A DNA stretch of 64,000 nucleotides from Gigaspora margarita (lineage: Eukaryota > Glomeromycota > Glomeromycetes > Diversisporales > Gigasporaceae), in assembly GCA_009809945.1 (NCBI GenBank), contig WTPW01000072.1:161565-225564 (forward strand). Direction: 5' to 3'. The notes beneath the pieces are model-generated. The model was not told the origin of the DNA. It ran no database searches and worked only from the letters and a program-made list of their open reading frames with translations. Numbering within the stretch: position 1 is the stretch's first letter; each line of letters starts with the position of its first letter. Of this stretch, positions 33,532 to 44,830 are shown piece by piece. The translations under genes and the position numbers were made by a program.

Positions 33532-34914
33532 GGGGTGTGGCGATTTAGAGAAGTTGGTAAGTTGTCACCCCAAGCGGCCAGTGTTGGCACATGACCAGGT
33601 CATAACAGGTCATATCAAAGTTTAATTAGTGAGATTATATGATTGTAGTTATATGATTTTATTAATTAAACTTGGTGATATAATCTGTATGACTTAGTTA
33701 TATGATCTCAGTAATTAAACTTAGTGATATGACTTGTTATATTATATGACTTTATTGTGATATAATCTGTTATGACTGGTTATAACAGGTCATATCACAA
33801 TAAAGTCATATAACCAGGTTATAACAGGTTATATCACTAAGTTTAATTACTGAGGTCATATAACTAAGTCATATAGATTATATCACCAAGTTTAATTAAT
33901 AAAACCATATAACTACAATCATATAATCTCACTAATTAAACTTTGATATGACCTGTTATGACCTGGTTATGTGCCAACACTGCAAGCAGCAGGTCTAGAG
34001 TTCAAATCCCACTAGCGACAGTTTGGAAATAGGCCTGTGTTACAGTACCATTTCTCCTCGTTGGTCCTTTGGTACACCATCTTGAATGGGAGCTGCCGGG
34101 TGCACAAAATCCAAGGATCAGAAAATAGATACCTGTTTGGAAGTCCCGAGTGAGGAAGTAGCAAAGATATTCAATGGTGCTAACCATAATTGGAACATCA
34201 GAAACTGGAACCGGAGAACTGGACGACAAGATCCTCGAGAAGGGGGTCCACCAACCTGGCCGCTAGAGTCGCACCAGAGAAAAAGAACATGTGTTTCAGC
34301 AGCATGTACCAAGGAGAGGGAGTCCATTCAGTACTTAAAGCCGGGCTGACTGACCCTTCTGGGCTAACTGGTTTGGAAGTTTGGGGATACTGAGGAAGGA
34401 CCGATAGGAAGGTTATAGTGGATATTGGGATTGAAGTGAACCTCACAAGAGCAGAAGTAGGTAATAGTAGCAGTTTAATAGTTAGCCCTGATTGCAAGTA
34501 TATGAGTAAAGCTGTAGCGTAAGTTACTGAAGTGTAGATAATACCTGTGTGGGACAGGAACTGCTCTACCAAGTGTACTGCGAGGATAAATTAGTCCTAG
34601 GGAGTTTGCATAGAATCTGGGACTGGCCTCGACTGACTCATGTATCAGAGGACTGTACCAGTGATACAAGCTGGATTGGCAGGAGGTGCAGGGACCAGAG
34701 GGTTTAAATAGGCAATGCCGGTATGCAGGTTGCAGGTATGGCAGCTAGTGTAGGACCTTTGGGTGGCTACTTAAATAGGCAACCAAAAGTTGCAGGTGTG
34801 GCTAGTTGTACTCTCATCAATGTAACAAATGTCAGGTGCCCTTGGTGGCACTCTTGATTCGGAAGCTTGAATAAACACCTTTATACCATAGCGGTAACTT
34901 TGACACAAAAAAAA
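33532..34914 (+). mobile_element. long tRNA-headed SINE, split by a MITE
   Basis: The head GGGGTGTGGCGATTTAGAGA continues to AGTTGGTAAG (box A-like), and GAGTTCAAATCCC near 33997-34009 is box B-like. The body runs to GGTAACTTTGACAC and an A tail. The target duplication AAATAAATTACATG is at 33518-33531 and 34921-34934. Removing the 404-bp MITE and its 8-bp duplication leaves about 971 bp, matching the 979-bp copy at 36170-37148. The body contains the GGTTGCAGGTATGGCAGCTA module shared with the SINE at 11882. Open frames on both strands are not conserved as protein and are not called. Confidence 0.85.
33579..33982. mobile_element. hAT-like MITE, almost fully palindromic
   Basis: The element starts CAGTGTTGGCACAT and ends ATGTGCCAACACTG. 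It is an inverted repeat along nearly all of its 404 bp, centred near 33780. The 8-bp flanks are CAAGCGGC (33571-33578) and CAAGCAGC (33983-33990), a target duplication with one mismatch. The uninterrupted SINE copy at 37110 shows the empty site. The CAGTG end and 8-bp duplication fit the hAT superfamily. Confidence 0.9.
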
Positions 34915-34934
34915 ATAAATAAATAAATTACATG

Positions 34935-36065
34935 TATAAATGAATAATGCTTCATTCTTTAATACTTAATATACTGTACTAGACTTGGATTGTGTTGTAA
35001 AAATGTGTATATTGAATTATAATTGTTCATTGTTGCCCAGAAAAAAAAGTCTAATGGAGCACAATGAATTTATTCTTCATTAAAATCCTCTATTGTCTCC
35101 ATTGACTCTATTACCAACTCAGTTGATACTTAGTAAAGTTTTGTGGCTATTCCTACCCAACAATTTGCATTTTTTTTAAATAAGAAAACATAATATCTTA
35201 TCTAGTTTGCCTTTGTAACACACTAAATTTTTATAATATAAAGTTGCTGCAACTTCTGCCATTTGAGTTTTAATCTTTTCTGGCTAATAATAGCAAAAAT
35301 TAGGAGTTGTTATTGATCCAAGATTTTATGGGCAAAAAAAGTTGTATCATTCCATATTAAGAAATTAATAATGAACAGATTTGTTTAAAATTAAATATTC
35401 AAAGGCTTATTTATTTATTTATTTTCTTTTTATATAATTAAATATAATTTAAATGCAATATAATAAAAAGACAATGTGTAATAAGATGTAAAAATAGTTT
35501 AGTATTAAATAGAAAATTATTTGTTGTAACAGGTCCAAATTTTAAATATTGGATAACTAGATACTTGGTTGTGAATCACTTGGATTTTTAAGTACAGTTA
35601 TGTGCAGTTAAATATTAATTATATTTTATTTCGATTTACTAAAGTTTTTTTCTTTGATGAATAAGCATCTTTAATATTTGATCAAAGATTTCATGGGAAA
35701 AAATTGTACATTCCATATTAAGAAAAAAATGAAAAAGATTAAACATTTGATGGCTTATTTATTTACAAATTTTTTTATATAATTAATATGATGTAACCAC
35801 ATTTGTAGTATAATAAAAAGACCATGCATAAAAGATATAAAAATAGTTTAGTATTAGAAAATAGAAAATTATTTGTTATGACTAGTAAACCATGTCGATC
35901 TTAAAAATTCGACTTGACTAAATCAACCTAAGTCGATTATTTATTTCGGTTTTTAGCCGAAGTCAATGTTTTTTAAAGATATTGTCATGTGAAAAAATGC
36001 ACCAATCATATCACTTATTATTCAAATATATCCTAGTCTAATCCTAAAAAAAAAAAAAAAAAAAA
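34935..36065. repeat. AT-rich region with a direct duplication
   Basis: A segment of about 350 bp starting near 35300 (TTGATCCAAGATTTTATGGG) recurs from about 35680 (TTGATCAAAGATTTCATGGG) and again at 37620-37915. Landmarks include CATTCCATATTAAGAAA, AAGGCTTATTTATTTA and AGTATAATAAAAAGACCATG. No gene. Confidence 0.6.
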
Positions 36066-36169
36066 NNNNNNNNNNNNNNNNNNNNNNNNNNNNNNNNNNN
36101 NNNNNNNNNNNNNNNNNNNNNNNNNNNNNNNNNNNNNNNNNNNNNNNNNNNNNNNNNNNNNNNNNNNNN
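36066..36169. other. assembly gap, 104 N
   Basis: The run of N is bounded by a poly-A run on the left and a poly-T run on the right, the latter being the tail of the minus-strand SINE. It is probably a homopolymer assembly break. Confidence 0.99.
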
Positions 36170-37148
36170 TTTTTTTTTTTTTGTGTCAAAGTTACCGCTA
36201 CGGTATGAAGGCATTTATTCAAGCTTCCGGATCAAGGGCGCCTCCAAGGGCACCTGATATTTGTTACATTGATGAGAGTACAACTAGCCACACGTACAAC
36301 TTTTGGTTGTCTAATTTAAGTAGTCCACCCGAAGGTTCTACACTAATTGCCATACCTGTAACCTGACTAGAAGGTTATCTATTTAAACCCTCTGGTCCAT
36401 GCTTTGCCTGTCAATCCTACTTGTATTACCAGTACAGTCCTCCAATATATAAGTCAGTTGAGGCCAGTCCCGGATTCTATGCGAACTCCCTTAGGACTAA
36501 TTTATCCTCGCAATACACTTGGTGGAGCAGTCTCTGTCTCACACAGGTATTACCTACACTTTGGTAACTTATACGACAGCTTTACCCATATACTTGCAGT
36601 TAGGGCTAACCATTAAACTGCTACCATTACCTACTTCTGCCCTTGTGAGGTTCACTCCAATCCTGATACCCACTACAACCTTCCTATCGGTCCTTCCTCG
36701 TATCCCCAAACTTTCAAACCAGTTAGCCCAGAAGGGTTGGTCGGTCCAGCTTTAAGTGCCAAATGGACTTCCTCTCCTTGGTACATGCTGCTGAAATACA
36801 TGTCCTTTTCCTCCGATATGACTCCGGTGGCCAGGTTGGTGGACCCACTTCTCGAGAATCTTGTCGTCTGGTTCTCCGGCTCCAGTTTTTGATATTCCAA
36901 TTATAGTTAGCACCATCAAAGATCTTTGCTACTTTCTTACTCGGGACTTCCAAACGGGTATTCATTTTCTGATCCTTGGATTTTGTGCGCCCAAAGGCTC
37001 CTATTCAAGATGGTGTACCAAAGAACCAATGAGGAGAAATGGTACCATAACACAGGCCTATTTTCCAAACCATCGCTAGTGGGATTTGAACCCTAGACCT
37101 GTCGCTTGGGGGTGACTACTTACCAACTTCTCTAAGTTGCCACACCCC
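36170..37148 (-). mobile_element. long tRNA-headed SINE, minus-strand copy
   Basis: Read on the minus strand it begins GGGGTGTGGCAACTTAGAGA, has box B-like GGGTTCAAATCCC near 37095, and ends GGTAACTTTGACAC plus the A tail (poly-T at 36170 on the + strand). It is the intact-length counterpart of the copy at 33532, without the MITE. CpGs are partly retained. Confidence 0.85.
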
Positions 37149-37329
37149 AGATGTAAGTCTTGTAGTTAATTATATATTTAATTCTTATTAATAAACTTTT
37201 TAATTTATTAAATATTGAGCTGATTATAGTCTTATTAAAATGCATTTATGACCTGTGAATTCCACTGATGGAAAAGGAATAATCCTGTAAATTAATTAAC
37301 TAACATGTTTATCTTGCAATGATTAGATA

Positions 37330-37510
37330 AAGTCAAAAACAATTCTTCATTCTATTGATTGGTTTTTTTCAGGATGCTTATATCGTTATTGAGTAAAATT
37401 CAGAACCTATGACCAATAAAATGCTAATAATTCTTCATTCTATTAATTGGTTTTTTTTGGGATGCTTATATCATCATTGGGCAAAATTCAGAACCTATGA
37501 CCGATATGAT
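37330..37510. repeat. tandem duplication, about 100-bp unit
   Basis: TTCTTCATTCTATTGATTGG followed by GGATGCTTATATCGTTATTG is repeated from about 37430 with a few changes. AATTCAGAACCTATGACC marks both copies. Confidence 0.8.
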
Positions 37511-37914
37511 GCCAATTATGAAAAGGAGCCTTAATAATCAGTTAAGTAGGTTTTACAAAAATTGACTTGATTAAGTTGACTAACCGACTTGAGTTGATTT
37601 TTTAACTATTGACTAGTATCACAAGTTATGACAGATCCAAGTATCTAGTTATCCAATATTTAAAATTTGGTTGTGAATTGCACGGATTTTTAAGTGCAGT
37701 TAAATATTAATTATATTTTATATATTTCAATCTATTAAAGTTTTTTTGATGAATAAATGTTTTTAATATTTGATCAAAAATTTCATGAGAAAAAATTGTA
37801 TCATTTCATGTTAAGAAATTAATAATGAAAAAAATGAAAAAGATTAAACATTTGAAGGCTTATTTATTTACAAATTTTTTTTTATATATGATGTAAACAC
37901 AATATATTTGTGTA

Positions 37915-39464
37915 GATATCAGAACTAACCAATGCCTATGGGCATTGGTTGGGTACAAATCTATGATGACCAGATCATCCACAAGTTTGCAGCCCAACTA
38001 CAAAACTGGCCTTCCTCATACAAAGCAGAACTCCTTGCCATTCTTTTAGCTATTTCAACAGTACTATACAACTCTAATGTAGATATCTTCACAGACTCCC
38101 AGTTCGCTATTTCCAAATATAACAAGCTAAGATCAATTTCTAAACAATCCTCCAAATACTACAAATTCAACTCCTGGCCCATTTGGTATACACTTTTAGA
38201 TGCTACTCATGCATTCAATATCAAGCTCAATTTGCATAAGATCAAAGCACATGCAGACAATAGCTTCAACAACCAAGCAAATCTCCTAGCCAGAAACCAC
38301 TCCAGTGCACACAAACTACTATTCAACTATGCTAATATTCATAACCCTTTCTTCTTTTTGCAATGGTAGAAGCACCCAGTAGAAGGGTCTACCAGATGCT
38401 TCATTAGAAACATATACAAGGCACATATTATTGCAATATGGTCCTCACAAAAACACACCTTAGAGTGGGCACACTTTTTACACTTTATAGACTGGAATGC
38501 CACCTGGCTCTACTTTAATAACAATCAAAAGAGCTCCAATAATTTTACAAACCCCAAACTGAATCACCTCAAATCCTTCAAAATCAAAACCCTTCTTAAC
38601 AATCTGCCTACCTATTTACACTTCCACAGCATACTCACTAATACAATCCCCTCACCCAACTGCTTTCACTGTAATCTCCCCGCATCCTCTACCTACTGGC
38701 TAACTTGCCAAAATACCTCTCTTCTTAACCAAATTATTCACTCAGCTATATTGAAAGTTATACAGAGTGCAGATACAGACTTATTCTCTGGTTAACTAAC
38801 TGATCTTATGAGCAATCCATACACAACCATCCTTTAACCCTGCCTCTACATTTCTAGATCCCTACTTCCTATACTTTACCATTAGAGGACTGATCCCAGC
38901 TCCTCTAATCCAATCACTACAACCTTTTAGCATCCCATACAAGCAAGCTTCTCAGATAATTATCAAGATCCTCCTTGAAATATCTGATGAAGTATATGAA
39001 CAAATATGGAAGCCATACTGTTCCATATTTGCCCAATGGAAGAAGACTAACAATATTACACTCAGATACGACCATACTCAACCACCATTAGTGCATTATG
39101 TCTCTTGTGCTAAACCCCACCAATGCATAGTACCTACTTATAGCTGTCTCTGCGAACTCCCTGACCAGTTACACTTAGACAATAACACATGCCTGCCAAT
39201 AGGGCAGGCAATCTGCAAAATCAGTATTTGGTCTACCATGTGGATCAAAAACAGTATTTCCACTAATCATATTTTAACCATCCAAATCTAGATGAGACTT
39301 GACCACTCTAGAAGGTTTAGATCACAGATAAATTAGTCTGAGCTTTTATTCTTGCATGTAGTTTATATGTAATTATCACTGTACAATTTAAGTCATTGCT
39401 CCAATGACCTCTTATATAAATTACTCAATAAAGATATGAGCAAGGCCTCACCTTAAAAAAAAAA
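37915..39464 (+). mobile_element. 5'-truncated LINE (RNase H plus 3' end)
   Basis: The element starts within the RNase H domain and ends in an A tail at 39454-39464 after GCAAGGCCTCACCTT. An imperfect target duplication, ATATATTTGTGTAG near 37902 and ATATATTTGTAG near 39473, brackets it. It interrupts the third copy of the local 350-bp duplicated segment. Downstream of RNase H a C-terminal zinc-type motif reads CFHCNLPASSTYWLTC. Reverse transcriptase is absent, so it is dead on arrival. Confidence 0.85.
37932..38369 (+). CDS. LINE RNase H domain, partial
   Basis: Residues read GIGWVQIY, then the glutamate in KAELLAILLAI, the aspartate in DIFTDSQFAI, and HKIKAHADNSFNNQANLLAR with a histidine but no final aspartate where expected. 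The first catalytic aspartate lies beyond the 5' truncation. A TAG (codon after LQW, 38367-38369) separates it from further LINE-type sequence (HPVEGSTRCFIRNIYKAHI). Non-functional. Confidence 0.8.
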   Translation: MPMGIGWVQIYDDQIIHKFAAQLQNWPSSYKAELLAILLAISTVLYNSNVDIFTDSQFAISKYNKLRSISKQSSKYYKFNSWPIWYTLLDATHAFNIKLNLHKIKAHADNSFNNQANLLARNHSSAHKLLFNYANIHNPFFFLQW

Positions 39465-39484
39465 TATATATATATATATTTGTA

Positions 39485-40410
39485 GTATAATAATATGACA
39501 ATGCATAACAATATATAGAAATAGTTAAGTATTAAATAGAAAATAAAAATGACAATCTAGTTTAATTGATGTTAAAGTAGTATAATATCAATAATAATTG
39601 TAAGTTCTCATAATGATTGCCAAACCAAGTTAAATAGAAAGCTCCATCTAACACTGGTATGTTAACAGTATTTGAAGTGTTTTATTCAATATGGTCATCA
39701 AATATTTAATTTTAACCTGTTATAACAAATTATAGTAATAATATATTATGTATTTACAAAGAGTATGTATTTTTGTTAAAATTTATTTTAAATATTTGTA
39801 ATATTATCTGTTATTAAATAAAATAAAAGTTAAAATATTTTTATATTGAATAAAGCTTCAATTTTGAAATTCTTGTTAATTTATTATACAGTATCCCTTA
39901 CATCATATTAGAGATAATACTATTAATAAAACAAATAGTTACACAATCATAATACTTTGAAATATTTAATTCTAATTTTTCTAAAACAAAATGTTTCAAC
40001 TTTGAAACTGTATTAATAGTTAAGATCATAATTAATGAAGTAATAAATAATTACATAGTTGTGTTTGAAAATGTTCATTCTAAATAATGCCTATTTTGTT
40101 TAGTGTGTTTAGATATTTACTATTCTACAAATTTTTTGCAAATTCTAATATCCAGGTAATGTTTTAGAAATATTTTATCTGGTTATCTGAAATATTAGTT
40201 AAATTGCAACATGTATCAGTTTTTCTATTATACAAAATTGTACAAAATAAAATATAAAATTCAAAAAAAAGATATAAATAGTCTTTTTACTCAAGGTATA
40301 ATTTCTACTATGGTAATTTTGATTTTTTTAAAAAATAATTCAATTACAAAACTATTAAATAAATTATATAAGTTTTTAAAAATAATACATTCAAAAATTT
40401 TAAATATACT
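39485..40410. other. AT-rich intergenic, nothing recognised
   Basis: It resumes the sequence interrupted by the LINE, then becomes low-complexity AT. A short open frame at 40211-40417 has only Lys/Ile/Asn/Phe-rich content and is not called. Confidence 0.35.
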
Positions 40411-40413
40411 TAC

Positions 40414-43400
40414 TTGAAAGAGTATAATAATTCAGATAAAAACTATGAAGAAACCTTCACAATCAATCCTATTATTCTTAAAAATGCACAAGCCTTATTA
40501 CCTAATAATGAAAATGAAAGTATTGACTTTTATGAGATTGAATCTGAAGATGCTGATTTTCAAGAAGAACTTCTTCCAACAATTGGTAATGAAACAGATA
40601 TAGAAATTGAAGAGATTTCTATACAACTTAATTTAACACTATGTATAATTATAGATATTATAGAGGTAAAATAAAGTATTGCAATAGTACAACTAAATTA
40701 TAATGATTGCAAAAAATGGTAGGAACATGGAAAATAAATGCATGTGTAGTTGAAAATATTTGAGCCAATAATACAACAAATTTATAGCAATTTTGACAAG
40801 CAAAGGAATATAGGAAGAAAATACAAATGTACTTGATCAATTTGGTGTATGCTATTATCATTTTCTGTTTGATCAGAACCAACTTCATATTCAAGGTTTA
40901 AAACAATCATGTTCAGTTGATAAAAGTATTATTCATTTTTGTATTTGTCTTTTTTGTAATAAAAAAAAATGTTTTTTTAGCCATGGCAATAGTTGTACAG
41001 AGCATTCATGAAAAATAAATGAACAGAATATTCAAGTACCTTGTATAGGAGTTTGAACTGTTCTGCATTTTCTGAAGGAGATCTTACAAAACAATTAACT
41101 TCTGGCTATCATGCACATTATATCTGCTTAGAGTGCTTTCAACAAAATGGTGGACATTTGTATAAAAGATCTAATAAAACCAAAAAATTCCAACCATGTA
41201 CTAAACTTGGAAAACATCATAATGATACTAGTGATGCTTTAAAGCTTATTGGAAAATGGATAATATCAATAGGCAGATTCAGATAATTATAAGCTACAAG
41301 AAAAACTTCTATCCAAAATATTCTTAGCATTAACTATTTTTAATAATGGATTAATAAATGAGGAAATAAAACCAACAAATTCTCTGAGTAAGTTAGTAGT
41401 TAAAACAGCATTAAAAATGAGAAAAATTGAATTGAATAGATTAATTAGAGAAAGGCCCCATATAATAATTCTAAAAAAAGCTTCAATAATGGATGAAAAA
41501 TTAGAAAAAAAAATTTTATATTCATGCTCTAAAATTAAAGAAAATATAAGCTATTTAGAAAACTCAAGCTCATATGAAGAATACTTTACTGCATTACCTA
41601 ATTTCATTCATACCTTTTTTCAATCTCTTCTTATAGTATTGCAACAATATAAACAGAAGATTGTTAATCATATGAGACATCAATATAGAGTTCCTCTAGA
41701 ATCATATGATATAAATCAAATATCAAGAACTACTACTTTATTAACTTAATACTACTTTCTAATGCTTTTCCTGGAGCAAAAATTTGGGTCTCAACTATTA
41801 TATCATCAATATGTTAAAATCCAAAATTATTGCCATATTTACGAGAAATTCTTCATTCAGCATCTGTTATCACATATACTAAAAGGCACAAAAATCATCT
41901 TGAAAAATCAAGAATGCATAATATAGATCCCAGAAAAAAGCTAATTAAAGGACCAAATATTTGGAATCTTGCAGTAATTGATAATATTGATTTTAAAGCC
42001 TCTACATTTTCATATAGCAATATTTTTGATATTACATGACAGACTTCACATGCAACATTATGAATAGTATTCTAGTTTAATCTTTTTATCTCATTTGACT
42101 ATCCAGTTAAAAGTTATGAATTTATTAATCAATCACTATTGGAGAGTCTTCAACTACTGATGATTTTTTGAAGAAGTATAAAATAATTTTAAATAGAATT
42201 TTAGAAAATCATGTAAATGATTTTGAAATGGAAGATATAAACTTTGAAATTAGCAAACAAGTGCTTTTAGGATCCAATATTTCACCACCAAATGTTGTAA
42301 TATTAAAACCTGGTGATCTACCCAATTGCAATAATAATGTTCATGCAGCATATGAAATGTATTGTGAGAATTTACCTCAAAGATGTGATGAAAATCTATA
42401 TATTGCATGTGATCAAGCAATTTTTGGAAGATAAAATTTCTTATAAAGAAACTCACAATGATGTTCAACTTCTTTTGGGGCAATGGCACATATCTAAAGA
42501 TATATGTAGTACTTTAATTACAATATTTTCTGGATATGGTATATTTAATCTTGCAGCAATCTTGGAGTATGATATCTAGAAAAGTTTGAGCATGTAGTAA
42601 ATTATCAAGCAACATGTCATGTTTTAGAATTAATATGGGTAGCACATTGTATCAACATGTTAAAAAAGAAAAAAAAACAATGAGCAATATTTTAGATAGT
42701 AATAATGTTCTAATAAAGATATAGTATCTTTTCTTTTGTTGGATAGGATACTTTATAGGTCATAAAATTGGAATTAGAAGAGGGAACTACAATATGCAAA
42801 TAGCAAATTTGGCTACATTTGCACCTCTTTTTCCTGCAGCTGGAAAATTTAAATATGCAAGTTCCGTAGCACACTTTTTAGCCCAAGTTCATGATGATTT
42901 GTAGCTACAAAAATTATTACAAATAGTATGTTCAATAAATCTTACTAGTGAAGGACATTATTTTGCTTTTGATGAAGCACTTAAAACATATGGTGTAAAA
43001 TTCATTAAACAAAATATAACTAGTAATATTACTGACCAAGAAACTATAACACTAAAAATTAAAGCAGCTCAGAGTAAGAGAGACCGTCTATTAATTTTTC
43101 TTGCAGAATATGTAAATGATGCTATAATGGGCCAAAATTCTTGTGCAACCAAGTCATACAAAGATTCACTTTGGTCCCTAATCACAATTTTGTTATTTGC
43201 TTTCAATTAACCAAATCCTGCAACATATTACTTGTTTGAAGATATACTAGAAATTAGCAAGAAAGGTATTAAAAATATTCTTTGCTTTTATGAAACTGGC
43301 AAATTACACTTTCAAGAAGTGCTTGTACAGGATGTATACAAAACTGAGCCTTGAACCCCTGGACATTGTGTACAAAATATAAATCATTATACTTATGCTC

Positions 43401-44830
43401 AACTTGAAAGTATAAAAAAACAGAAAGATTGTTAAATAGGTAGCCCTGTTCAAGAAACAATTGTTCAACAAAATACTTTAATATTATAGCAAACATCATT
43501 ATTATTATCATATTTACAGTCAATTCTTTAAAATGTTCACATTGTAAGGTGGATATGGGTATTATGGTGCACTACCAATTATGGCGCACCACTGATATCT
43601 TATGATCTACTGATCAGAATTCTGCGATTTTAATACCAATCGATTCGTCTCAGTGAGACGAATTGATTGGTATCAAAATCGTAGAACTCTGACTGATGGA
43701 TCACAAAATATTACCATTAAAGTAATCTTTAAAGCAAATATGGGTATTATGGCGATAAAAGTATTGCAGTGTAAAGCAATATCTTGTGAACCATTGATCA
43801 GAATCGTGTAATTTTGTCACCATTGACTCATCCATCGAGACAAATCGAATGATACCAAAATCACACAATTCTGATTGAAACTTCTCAAGATATTATAATT
43901 TAACCAAAATAAGCTGCACAAACCAAAATTTAAAATTAACATAAAATAAAGAACAACTCTTGGTAGAACAGTCTGTTTTCGATACTTTTACCACCAAAAT
44001 GTCTGCCTTGAAGAGGCGATTCCAACAAGCCCAAAATTGCTAAAATCCAATTACGGGATCACAGGATCGTTAAGGTTTTATTATTGTTTTGATGAAAATA
44101 TATAAGTTTAACTAATTAAATTTTCATCAAAAACAATACAAAAACCTTAGCGATCCCATGATCCCGTGATTGGATTTTAGTGAGCTTGGGCTTGTTGGAA
44201 TTGCCTCTTCAAGGCGGACATTTTGGTGGTAAAATTATCGAAAACAGACTGTCCTACCAAGAGTTATTCATTATTTTATGTTAATTTTAAAATTTGCTTT
44301 GCGCAGCTTATTTTGGTTAAATTATGATATATCGAGAAATATCAGCCAAAATCACATAATTGTGGTACCATTTGATTCGTCTCAATGAGATGAATCGAAC
44401 AGTATCAAAATCATTCGATTCTGATCAACAGATCTCAATAGATCATGAAAAATAGTATGTTCACCATAATTGGTACCTGCATTATAATTTATTATTTTAC
44501 CTTGTAATTTTTAATTAATGATATCTTATGATCTAGTGATTAGAATTGAATGATTTTGGTACATTCGATTCACCTTGATGTGACGAATCCAATGGTACCA
44601 AAATCATTTAATTCTGATTGATACATCATGTATTATTATCCAAAATACTTAACTGCGCCATAATATCCATATCCACCTTACTACTACAAAAGCAGAAAAA
44701 GTAATACTTTTATGATTATTTGAACATAGTGATACAATATCTGAAGATAAAATCCAGGAAGTATTGTTGGAACTTAATACTATTTCCTCAGATTGAACAG
44801 AAAAAAAAGTTAAAAAGTACCAAAAAAATA
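40414..44830 (+). pseudogene. decayed mobile-element-like coding region of unknown family
   Basis: Successive protein-like stretches lie in one direction: an acidic leader at 40414-40674, a CSAFSEGDL and HYICLECFQQNGGHLY stretch near 41050-41160 with a possible zinc-binding CxxC region, a helical part at 41417-41749, and then PGDLPNCNNNVHAAYEMYCE with ACDQAIF near 42310-42420. LLGQWHISKDICSTLI follows near 42470, then HKIGIRRGNYNMQIANLA near 42760 and KYASSVAHFLAQVHDD near 42850. The region is broken in many places. The HFLAQVHDD and YASSVAHF texture is reminiscent of fungal transposon-associated proteins (a DUF6589-like resemblance is a guess from memory). A 1.13 kb palindromic MITE (43547-44678) interrupts it. 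Not a host housekeeping gene. Confidence 0.5.
43547..44678. mobile_element. 1.13 kb palindromic MITE with nested dyads, TA target
   Basis: The ends are AGGTGGATATGGGTATTATGG and CCATAATATCCATATCCACCT, with TA on both sides (43545-43546 and 44679-44680), as in Tc1/mariner-like elements. Almost the whole element is an inverted repeat centred near 44100, and inside it are several smaller dyads built on GATTCGTCTCAGTGAGACGA. It sits within a decayed coding region, so it arrived after that region existed. No transposase frame. Confidence 0.85.

Noticed and set aside
34086-34669. Several open frames on both strands
   Set aside because: They lie in the body of a SINE, and the other copy at 36170-37148 does not keep them as one conserved protein.
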